Assembly (NCBI RefSeq): GCF_030272615.1
Contig: NC_081408.1
Coordinates: 306,306,450 to 306,370,449, forward strand
Direction: 5' to 3'
DNA length: 64,000 nucleotides
From: Cryptomeria japonica
Lineage: Eukaryota; Streptophyta; Pinopsida; Cupressales; Cupressaceae
A program made the position numbers and the translations under genes. Each line of letters starts with the position of its first letter. The first letter of the stretch is position 1. The notes under the pieces are model-generated. The model was not told the origin of the DNA. It did not search any database and saw only the letters and a list, made by a program, of their open reading frames with translations. This document shows, one piece after another, positions 23,271 through 33,479 of this stretch.

Positions 23271-24700
23271 GAACCCATTGAGCATAAAATATGAATTAAG
23301 TAAAATATCTTGATTTGAGAGATTAAATCATAGAAGCCGTCTATCTTTGGAAGAATTCATTATTTTCATTGATATCGTAATAACCCATAAGTTATCGAAC
23401 AAGTCTAATAGCATTCTATCAAAATATCCAAAATTCAAATAGTATCGATGAGACCCAACGATGTCTCATTGATATAAAAAGGGTATCAAAGGAAAGGTAA
23501 CACCGATGAACTCTAAAAAGGGCTCATCGAAAGCAATGATTCCACCGAAAGAGGATATCGAAGAAAGCAGAGATAGTTTTCATCAACGGGAAAAGGCTTC
23601 TGAGGAAATAATACCATCAGCACAACATGGAGGAAACTTACCAAAAGAATCATTCTTATTGAAAGAATGATATCAATCAAATAGAAGGAAGCTACATCGA
23701 TAAAAGATATTGATAAAGATATGAGTTTCAAGGAGGCTAAAAGGCATGTTACCGATATATGTGGTTTTACCGATGCAACTTTATCAAGGAAGATTACTAA
23801 TGAGCTCATCGATGAAAGATGATAGTGAGAGCAAATCATTAAAAGAAAGATGGCCTCGATGAAATAATAGACCCATTCATCGAAGGAGTGTAGTGATGTC
23901 GATAGAAAAGTGTTTCAATGGAAGGATAAAGGAAGTTACCGAAGCCCAAGGTTTCTTCGACATGAAACCCGATGGACATCAGATATATATCGATGAAGAA
24001 ATAGGTTTCGAGGAGGCTAAAAGGAATGTCTCTGATATGTGTTGTTCACCGATATAACTTTATTGGTGGAAGATGACAAGAGAGGATAAAGAAAGGCTTT
24101 GGTGAGACAATATATCCATTCATTGACAAGGCATAGTGATATCAATGGAAGAGGTATTTCGGTGGAAAAATAAAGGTCACCGAATCCCAAGGTTTCTTCA
24201 ACATAAAAAACTGATGGATATCAGATAGGTATCGGTGAGGAGACAACCATAGTGACCAAATACAACATTTTGATGAAGGGAGAAAATACCTAGTCGAAGT
24301 AATGTTCGAAATAAAAGTGTTAGTTGATGGTTATATGTTGAAAAGCCACGACGCTTGGTGATAATGTATACTCTCATATAAAGGAGGGAGCTTTTGTATT
24401 ATGGAGGAAATTTAGAGAAAGGAGTAGATTATAACCTCAGGCTTACCACTATACTATTATGGTGAATATATATAATATAATCAGTTGTTTTTCCTTTGCA
24501 TATGTGAACTTTTAGTGGTGGGGAAAGGAGGAAACAAAGACCGTTCCATATTCTCTTCTATCATAGTCGTGCAAATGTTGCATTCGAGGGGTATTTCCTT
24601 CCTTGTTTCCTCTCACATCAGGTATGTATTTATTTCATATCTGAATGAAATGCAGAGGTTAATCATGTATCACTAATTGACTGTGGAAATATTACTCATT
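23271..24700. repeat. LTR-like sequence with internal tandem duplication
   Basis: Rich in ATCGATG/ACCGA words. A unit of about 280 bp starting near 23716 (GTTTCAAGGAGGCTAAAAGG) is repeated from near 23996 (GTTTCGAGGAGGCTAAAAGG), each copy continuing to GATGGACATCAGATA or GATGGATATCAGATA. A TATA-like CATATAAAGGAGGG at about 24376 followed by transcript-like sequence suggests the promoter part of an old LTR. I could not find both ends. Confidence 0.45.
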
Positions 24701-25296
24701 AAAAGAAAAAGTAAAAATGAATTGAAAAGAATCTTGCTCTGATAGCTGTGAACATACTATCATACCTAACTATGATTATTCTATCTTGCATAGCCATGCA
24801 AATTCCACCTTGAGTAGCCAATGTATAGCTATTGCATGTTCATGATCTTTCTTGTTAAGATAAATTGTAGAGCCTAAATGATTTACTCATTCATTATCAA
24901 GTCTTGAACTTAAGGAGAATAAATTTATTCATACATATAAATCATGATGATATTTTGATACTTTTCATCGAATACACTGTCTTACCTTATTCATAAGAAA
25001 ATTGAATACTGCATTCATATCTTGTGCATAGTATGGTTGAGTAGCAACCTCAGAGCATTCACTATAGAACATGATTGCTAGCCAATGAGGGCATAATAGC
25101 TGAGTATTGCAGCTATTCTATGTTTATTTGTTTTCCACTCTTAACTCATAGTTCAATCGAATATGGGTCATCTTGGAATCAATGCACATCAGTTATAATT
25201 AGATTATAACCACTCTCCATGGTTGCAAGACTTGAAGAAGGATTCTTATCATCAATTAGATGCATACTTTTGGGAATATATAAAGACAAAAAAATA
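24701..25296. other. no gene seen
   Basis: AT-rich sequence left of the LTR that starts at 25297. No coding or RNA signal. Confidence 0.4.
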
Positions 25297-26464
25297 TGTT
25301 AGAACCATATTTTTTGTTGAGTCATAATATGATGTGTTAATTTAGCTAAATAAGGGAACCAATGTTGTATTAGGTTTAATTCCATGATGATAGTTGAATC
25401 TTGTTAGAGATAGGGGATTTGTAGCAGTTGGCTTGTTAGGTTATGTCACAATCCCATAAAGGTCCTTGTAAACCGTTAATGTTAGTAGACATGAGACTGT
25501 TATGTAACGAATTGGATCAGCTAAACCTAGAAGTTCTATAACCAATGAATCAACTGACTCAAGTGTATGTTAATTATCTAATGATGGTCATTTAGGACCA
25601 TTATTCTTAGTAGACATTAAGTAGTTCGCTAGATAGTTGGTTAGTAAACCAGTGAGTTAGTTGGCTCAAGTGTATGTTATTTATCATATGATGGTTGTTA
25701 ATAACCATTATTGTTAGTACACATTAAGTAGATGGCTTGTTTAGATGGTTGGTAACTAGTGAGTTTGTTGAGCTCAGGAATTGGATGTACAAGTCAAGCA
25801 AAAGAGGTGAACACTAACAACACATTGGTGCTTGCAATGTTAAAACCTTGGCCAAGATGGTGATGCTTTATCTAAGTGATTTCTAGATCACATGAACTAG
25901 ATACACCTACTAGTCAGATGGTCATAGTAGTTAGGGGTTACCTATAGTGTGTGACTGACTAGTTGCGTGTAGGTTTTGAAAACCAAGATCAAATGGCCAG
26001 ATGTAAAAGAGACCCAATCGTTAGAATTCACCCTCATGAAGGGTTGGATCTCTTCCAATTGGAAGGGGCATGGGAGACTAGTAAGTCTACGATTCAATGG
26101 AGAAGCCCTTGATGATGCTCTCCCTATTCCAAACTATGTCGAGGCTTGATACAAAAAGTTTCAGTTGGAAAGTTAAATGAATTGTAACCTCTGAACCTTT
26201 ATCTCTTCCCTCAAAAATGAAACTTGCCATTTGAATTCCTTTCTCATATTGATTAGCTTAATAATATTTGTTCAATGTTTTTTATCATTAAAAGATTACC
26301 TTCCTTTTAGATAAATTAGTTAGATTCTTATTATGTTGAAGAACATTTAGTTAGTTTTCTCCTTCAACTGAAGTAGTTATGTTTTATTTTGAAATGCTCA
26401 ATTTTTTATCTTAATATAGATCACAATTTATTTTCTTTAAGTATAGAATTAATGGAATATTACA
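25297..26464 (+). repeat. copia-type LTR followed by primer site
   Basis: Begins TGTTAGAACCATA and ends TATTACA, directly before a perfect initiator-Met primer site at 26467-26478. Inside it a unit of about 118 bp is duplicated in tandem (about 25553-25670 and 25671-25790; both carry CTCAAGTGTATGTTA). No second LTR or gag-pol is visible downstream, so this is the 5' end of a truncated element. Confidence 0.65.
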
Positions 26465-26466
26465 TA

Positions 26467-26478
26467 TGGTATCAGAGC
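26467..26478 (+). other. primer binding site (initiator Met-tRNA)
   Basis: TGGTATCAGAGC matches the canonical plant copia primer site exactly and lies 2 bp after the LTR end. Confidence 0.8.
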
Positions 26479-28847
26479 AACCAAGTTCAACATTGAACCT
26501 TAGGCTTTCCACCTATAAACAATAAGGTAGAAAACTGAAATGAAGCATTTTAGTGAATCCTAGAAGTGGATTCGAACCATTGCAGATTACTGCATTTTTC
26601 TGCGGGCAGTTGCTTGTGATATTATCTAAAGGAGATAAGGTTACTTGTGTTCTTCTAGTAAAACTCTGTGTTTCATATTGTAGATTTGAATAAAAGATTT
26701 ACTTGCAAATTGTAATTGTTCCTTGTATTTCTTCCTTGGATGGTCTCTTAAGGTTAGAGTTAAATTCATTCAAGCAATTTACAATAAAGACATCAAAGTA
26801 GAGCTCATAAGAAACAATAATTGACAGACTCATCGAGAGGGGGTGGGTTTAAAAATTGTCTCATAAGTTTACACAATAAGTCCTAAAGAAATATAAAGAC
26901 TCTATAGCCCAAACAACAAAGAAAGGCACAATCATCTATAAAACACAACCCATCAATTAATACTTTCACATAAAGAATAATAGGAGTAGTTGAGTAGGAA
27001 TTCTAGGGTAAATTAGCAATAGTGTATATATAAATTTCAAGCACCAAGATCGAATAGTTTCTACAACAACTATCTTGAACTCATCTTCTATATCTCCATT
27101 CTAGGAACTGATGCCATTCTGAGATAGGGGGAAGTTAGATCAAGACACTAAATCTGCTATAAAAAGCATTAGTTGAAGGAACAACTAGTGAGTAGGTATA
27201 CCTGCCTAGGTCCCGCAGAGCCTAAAGTGAGAGAGTTAGTAACCAGATAGGTTCACTCTATAAGCTGGCCAAGTCAATTGGAGGGTTTGATCATAGGAGT
27301 TGGCATTTCCTTAGAACCTATCCAATCTATTGATTTGAGACCCAACAAAACCCTAGCATAACTTCTAAAAACTGGCTATAAATGGTTCTTTTCATTTGAA
27401 ACAGAATACAAACCCTAAAATCACATGAAAGCTTATACTTTTAGCTTTCTATTTCCCTCCAAGCTATGCATGAAATTTATTTTCTTGATAATCACGGGGA
27501 AGAATGCCTTTAGAAAACTTTTGTAAATAAATAAAGAATTTTATTTGTCTTTACATCTTTTGAATTAAAATGCCTTTTCAAGTGAATTATTTTCCCTCCA
27601 AACCTTGCATTGTGAAATCTCATCCTTTTAAATAAGCTCAACCTTATAGACACCTTCAAGGTATTTAATAAATCCTTTCTCTAAACTTTCCTAAATTCAT
27701 GATAAGACATTAGGTATATAATAATTCTATTTTTTATCTCTTGAAGTCAAAAAATTGGTAACAAAGTCACACCTTCAAACTTTAATTTTTAGATAGTTAA
27801 ATGTCCATTTTACATTTCTAAAAAAATTGGAGGTCTTAGGATATTCCACGTGATGGCTACATGTTGACAAAGTTACCCCTCACAACTACTGGTCCCTCTC
27901 CTTAATAGGGTATTTGCATGAAAACCCAAGTCCAGCTATGTCAAACTTGAGTTTGACTCCTTCAGACTCAAGTTAATCATTGGTCACATGTAGAACATGC
28001 ATTTGAAGACTTGAATGACCTTCCCTCCAAAGTATTTTCTTTTGGAAAAAAACTTTTGCTTTCATGAAGTCACATGAATGTACTTCTTTTCTAAAGTTTT
28101 TACAATTTAATCATAAGAATATAGCCCTTCTTTTCATTTATAAGGTACATTTGAAACCTTTTGGAGCCTTTTAATGAGATTTCCAAAACAACAAGGACCT
28201 AGGACCTTAGAAAAGACTGGAATAAGCTTTAGGATATTAAAATTTAGAATCAAAGCATGAAGATGATAACAACAAAAAAACCCCCTATTAAATGCAATTG
28301 ACATATAAATGAAAATTGGATAACAAAAATAAATAGGGCTATAACATTAGGTATTATAATAATATCATATGTGAAAACAACCAATAATAAAATCAAACCA
28401 AATGATATATAGGATTTGGTCATATATGTATATGTAGATATATAGATATATACATAATATGTATATGTATATGATGCTCTGCAAAAAGAAGGATAGTTAG
28501 AAAAACCTATTTGATTGCTACACACACAAAGAGAAGCACAAGAAATAAATTTTAGCCATTAGGGTTAGCAAATCAAAGATTAAACACTATCCTAATCAAG
28601 CATATCAAGAAACACACTACACAACAAATAAAAAGCTTAGTGAATCTAAGAAAAGTTGAACTCTGTGGTCTAACTACCAGAGATAGCAAGAAACTCTCCA
28701 ACCAAAGCAGGGGAGACAAAACCAACAATCTCTACTTAGGGAGGAGCTCTAGACCCCAAATCTGAAGAAAGAAACAGAGCTAAAGTAAGTGAATTGGATA
28801 ACAAGAAGAATGTAAAGTGCACCCCTGATTTGCTAACCAAAATGCTT
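26479..28847. other. no gene seen
   Basis: Leader-like sequence of the truncated element, then AT-rich DNA. GAGAGGGGGTGGGTTT at about 26834 resembles the inverted end of a minus-strand copia LTR (the C-run seen in the other LTRs), so another LTR fragment may lie to its right. A TATATG-rich simple repeat is at about 28420-28475. Confidence 0.35.
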
Positions 28848-29351
28848 AAAATTAAATGAAAATATTTAATGAATACACAAAACTATATACATATGCAGGC
28901 ACACCATGGTTGAGATAGTCCAACTCCCTAGTCTCACTCTATGACTAAGCTCATGCCATATCTAAATCAAAGACATCTCAAATACATCGTCGGTGGAAAG
29001 CTGCAAAATGCCATTTTCATACATAAGCAAGACATACACAATTGGGCACAATCACCAAGAGAACAAAGTGTGCTTGAGATCATTGTCCTAATTTTGGTGT
29101 GGTCACGAAGAGGTTGACAAATGTACAGTGATCTCTTCATGACCACACCATAATTAGGACAATGATCTCAAACACACTTTTTACCGTTCTATTGGTGATT
29201 GTGCCCAATTGTGTATGTCTTGCTTATTTATGAAAATGGCATTTTGCAACTTTCCACCGATGATGTATTTGAGATGTGTTTGATTTAGATATGACATGAG
29301 CTTAGTCATAGAGTGAGACTAGGGAGTTAGACCATCTCAACCATGGTGCGC
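28848..29351. mobile_element. foldback (long inverted repeat) element
   Basis: The left arm starts at 28899 (GCACACCATGGTTGAGAT) and the right arm ends at 29351 as its reverse complement (ATCTCAACCATGGTGCGC). The arms match almost throughout and meet at a loop of about 15-20 bases near 29113-29129. The whole would fold into a hairpin of about 220 bp stem. No protein is encoded. This looks like a MITE or foldback element; a second partial copy is at 21119-21345. Confidence 0.8.
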
Positions 29352-30190
29352 TTGATCATATTAGCTTGAAACCATGCGCCTCATATTAGCCTCAAACCTA
29401 TGCCCCTACTGGTATGTGGTGGGGATAGAATATCATTCACTGTACATATCAATGACTGGATAATAATTATTATTTTTTGATAAAAATTATCATCATCAAA
29501 ATTATGACGGATACCAAGCTTTCGACCGACGATGTAATCGACAGACATACAATGTTCTTATCGGTGAAATATTTGGAGTCGTCGCACTTTTGAATCAAAC
29601 CATACAAACATCTGATGAGGATGTTGTATGTGCGATGACACTTCATAGTTGAATGGCCATTCATGTCTCCGAATGGACCGATGACACAAGCATCGGATAA
29701 ACAGCATCACCGTCAGTGTGAAGTTCCAAATCGTCGTCGGCTTTGTGATGAAATCTACTGATTCTGATGAATTCTTTGACCATCGATAGAGTCCATTGGA
29801 TTGTCATATTTTCAATAGGCATGGCATCGTCGACCAATCCGATGCCGAGTTTTTGACGATTGATTTTGTCGGCACTCTGATGAAAATTCATTGCAAATCT
29901 GACAAACGGTCATCTGAAATTAGCTCTGAATATACTAGTGGTTGTACAATTGTTTGAAAATGTTGAAATCAAGTTTTAGTTGGGGTTTGTGGATGGACTA
30001 GTGTTTTTTGTCTATTTTACATGTACAATGGCCATTGACCTATGTGGATTTGTTGAATGCACCTGATTTTCCCATGGATCAAGAGAGGGTGGAGCTATGT
30101 ATCTCTACTTTATTTTCTTGTTTTCATGATTATATGCACGTGTACATGTGAACTTGTGATAAATTATAATCTTATAATTTTTTCATACAG
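29352..30190. other. spacer with unrecognised minus-strand open frames
   Basis: The stretch 29500-29900 is richer in CG than its surroundings. It holds minus-strand open frames at 29661-29891 (76 residues) and 29470-29664 (64 residues) in different frames, which could be one short protein with a frame break. I do not recognise the sequence. Upstream exons of the plus-strand gene at 30191 may also lie here. Confidence 0.3.
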
Positions 30191-30808
30191 GAAATATCCA
30201 TAGCTACTTCATCAATGGTGAGCCCTCCTCCATGCACTGGAGAAGTATCTCAGGACCCAGTACACTTTTGTTTGATATATTACATTAATTTTTTTTAACC
30301 TACAATACTTATCATTATATTAATTGTATTTAATCTTTGATCATTTTTTCTATAGGTAATAGCGATAGTTTCTCCATCGATGGCAAGACATCCTCAGTCC
30401 ATTTGAGAAGCATCTCAAGAACCGGTACGTCATTGTTCTCTATATTATAGATTTTAAGTGTTTTGGATGTATTTATGTTAGTACATTGTATTAATTGTAC
30501 ATTTAATCTACAATAGACCCCTTTGCGGTTCGTCCATAACGTGGATCCTTTTAAGTTTGTCTTCAAGAAAACTCCTAATAGTGACAAGGAGAGGAGAGTG
30601 AAGACATTAGCTCTAAGATCAACCAATGAGGTAATCTACATTTCAATTTCAAAGTAATTATAGTTAAATGTATAGTTATGTTGTTGATTGTGAACTATTT
30701 TCTACAAAATAACTCTAACTTGGCTTTTGAATTGTGGTTTTGCAGCCATCTACAGAGCCACGTACTGCATTGAAGAGGCTCGATTTTGATGATGCACGGC
30801 AAGTTTAG
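30191..30808 (+). CDS. unrecognised gene, last four exons (partial)
   Basis: Exons are 30191-30259, 30356-30424, 30517-30630 and 30746-30808, all with AG acceptors and GT donors, all in phase 0, ending in TAG. The first two are both exactly 69 bp and related (SSMVSPPP...EVSQDP and SPSMARHP...EASQEP), so they are a tandem exon duplication. The third is basic (DPFKFVFKKTPNSDKERRVK) and the last contains ALKRLDFDDA. The second exon has an in-frame TGA near 30404, so the copy may be dead. The upstream part was not found. Function unknown; it could be a tail of a transposon-borne nuclear protein or of a host gene. Confidence 0.45.
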
Positions 30809-31299
30809 GATCATACAATGTTAGTTGTGGTCATAGAATGACCAATACATGTAGATATATTCTACATTTTTATTGTATATCGATTTGGACATGGCATATG
30901 CGACATTTTTCTAATAATTGTATTGACTTGGCAGACATGCCTTTATATATATATATAAATGTTGATATTCAATCCAATAAATGTGTACTGAGTTCATTAT
31001 TGTGTATTCGTTGTATTTCATGGCTGTCCTTTTATAAAGTTAATTGATCATTTGCCTATGTAATTAACAATATGAATATAAACAAGAAAAATCTATGAAA
31101 TAAAACATTGTTATTGTGGAATATGATTTGATAAAATTTATAAAATGTCCAATTAACCCTACAAAACTCCTTGTATTTAGTTCATTATTGTGTATTCATT
31201 GTATTTGGTGGCTGCCCTTTCATAAATTTAAATGAATATTTGCCTATGTAATCAACAATATGAATATAAACAACAAAAATTGACAATATGAATATAAAC
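30809..31299. other. no gene; 3' flank with internal duplication
   Basis: Contains a duplicated stretch (about 30970-31085 and 31170-31270, both with ATTGTGTATTC and TTTGCCTATGTAAT) and short TATATA runs. Confidence 0.4.
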
Positions 31300-32905
31300 A
31301 ACAATATGTGTGTAGTGCGAGAGCACCCTCACGCATATAATGGTCAAATTTTGGTTCTCATGTGAAAAAAACGACATCACGAGCACATCCATATGGGTAG
31401 GTTTATGCTAGGCATGCTCCTCTCATGCATCCCAAAGTGTCAGAATGTCATGAGTCATACCCTACCGACGCGATCTCTCAAGTGCCCCGAGTCCAAAAAA
31501 TTGTCAAACTTTGATGAATTGTTTCTTCCAATCCAAGACACATATGATTGATCTGTTTGAACCTATGGGGTCATGTGAGGCTCCTTTACAATGGCCTATC
31601 TCTATTTTTGACGACTCGGAGCCATTTTCAATTAGTAGCATTTTTTTGCCTGTTGCAAAAATTGTCAGTTCCATGCAATGCAAAGTTGCAAGATAGACTA
31701 GAATTGATTCGGTTCATCGTGTACACAAACTAACATCATGAGTGCATCCAAGTGGGTAGGTTTATGCTAGGCATCCTCTTCTTTTGCATCCTAAAGCATC
31801 AAAATGTTGAGTCATACCCTACCGGCGTGATCTCTCAAGTACCCTGAGACCAAAAATTGTCAAACTTTGATGGATTGTTTCTTCCAATCCAGGACACATA
31901 TGACCAATCCATTTGAACCTATGGGGTCACATGAGGCTCCTCTACAATGGACTCTCTTAGTTTTTGATGACTCAGAGTCAATTTCAATAGGTAGCATTTT
32001 TTTGCCTGCTGCAAAAACCGTCAGTTGCATGCAATGCAAAGTTACAAGATAGGCTAGAATTGATTTAGTTCATCATGTGCACAAACCGACTTCACAAGCA
32101 CATCCAAGTGGGTAGGTTTACATTAGGAATTCTCCTCTCATGCATCCCAAAGTAGCAAAATGTCGAGAATCATACCCTACCGGCACGATGTCTCAAGTGC
32201 CCTGAGTACAAAAATTTATCAAACTTTGATGGACTATTTCTTCCAATTAAAGACACATATGATCAATCTGTTTGAACCTATGGGGTTGTGTGAGACTCCT
32301 CTACAATGGCCTATCTCAGTTTTTGACGACTTGGAGCCATTTTTAATTGGTAGCATTTTTTCACCTACTGCAAAAATTGTTAGTTGCATGCAATGCAAAG
32401 TTGCAAGATAGGCTAGAATTGATTTGGTTAGTCGTGCGCACAAACCAACTTCACAAGCACATATGGGTGGGTAGGCTTATGATAGGCATGCTCCTCTCAT
32501 GTATCCCAAAGTGTCAAAACATCAAGAGTCATACCCTACCGACGTGATCTCTCAAGTGCCTTGAGTCCAAAAAATTGTCAAACTTTGACTGACTATTTCT
32601 TCCAATCCAAGACACATATGATTGATTTGTTTGAACCTGTGGAGTTGCATGAGGCTCCTCTAAAATGCCCTATTTTCGGTTTTTATGAATCAGAGCCATT
32701 TGTAATTGGTAGCATTAATTCACCTGCTGCAAAAATCATCAGTTGCATGTAATGCAAAGTTGCAAGATATGATAGAATTGATTATGTTCGTCGTGTGCAC
32801 AAACCGATGTCATAGCATGTCTAGGTGGGAAATTTTATGATAGGAATGCTCCTCTTGTGCATCCCAAAGCACTAGAATGTCGAGAGTCATACCCTATCGG
32901 TGTGA
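31300..32905. repeat. satellite-like tandem array, about 358-bp monomer
   Basis: The same sequence recurs with landmarks at 31382, 31741, 32097, 32456 and 32814 (AGCACATCC or variants followed by GTGGGTAGG), giving periods of 359, 356, 359 and 358 bp. That makes four full monomers plus partial ends. Each monomer also carries a related open frame of about 60-80 codons (for example FEPMG followed by PLQW). Monomers differ by point changes and few small gaps. Confidence 0.92.
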
Positions 32906-33159
32906 TGTACAAGTTACTTGACAACTTTTTTGACAATAATGACAATTTTTGCTCAAATTGTATCTTGACTCAATCTATCACTCCTATGACCCGATGATGA
33001 CTCAAATAATTCTCCATGATTATAAAAGAATCAAAAATGCTCATGATTGACCTTATCAATAATGGTCATGATTGACCTTATCATTATCACATAAACTCAA
33101 AACATAGTCACAAAACATAGACACAAAAAATAGTCACAAAACATTGTCACATATTATTC
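32906..33159. other. no gene; short degenerate repeats
   Basis: Contains the doubled phrase CTCATGATTGACCTTATCA or close variants near 33040 and 33065, then a run of ATAGTCACAAAACAT-like words. No coding signal. Confidence 0.45.
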
Positions 33160-33415
33160 AAAAAATTGCCACTAAATATGGTCAAATTAGCTCTTGGCTA
33201 TTTGAATATACAAAAAAATGTCTTACAAATCATCTCATGGGATTTTATACGAAATATGGCATTAAAATATGTGTGATTCAGCTCATCGCCATTTTAATAT
33301 ACAAAATTTAGCATCTAAATATGTACAAATCAACTCATTGCCATTTAAATATACAAAATTATGCCCCTAAACATGTAAAAATCAGCTCATGGGAATTTTA
33401 TATATACAAAAAAAT
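33160..33415. repeat. degenerate 60-70 bp tandem repeats beside transposase
   Basis: About four copies share CAGCTCATGG or CAACTCATTG, then ATTTTAATATACAAAAT. They lie directly next to the 3' end of the minus-strand transposase-like gene, where subterminal repeats of DNA transposons often occur. Confidence 0.6.
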
Positions 33416-33479
33416 GAATATAGAACAATTCATCGAAGATATATACAAAATTATCAAAATAATTCTACTTTAAACCATA

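Noticed and set aside
31300-32905. CRISPR-like array
   Set aside because: The repeat unit is about 358 bp without short repeat/spacer structure, and the DNA is plant nuclear.
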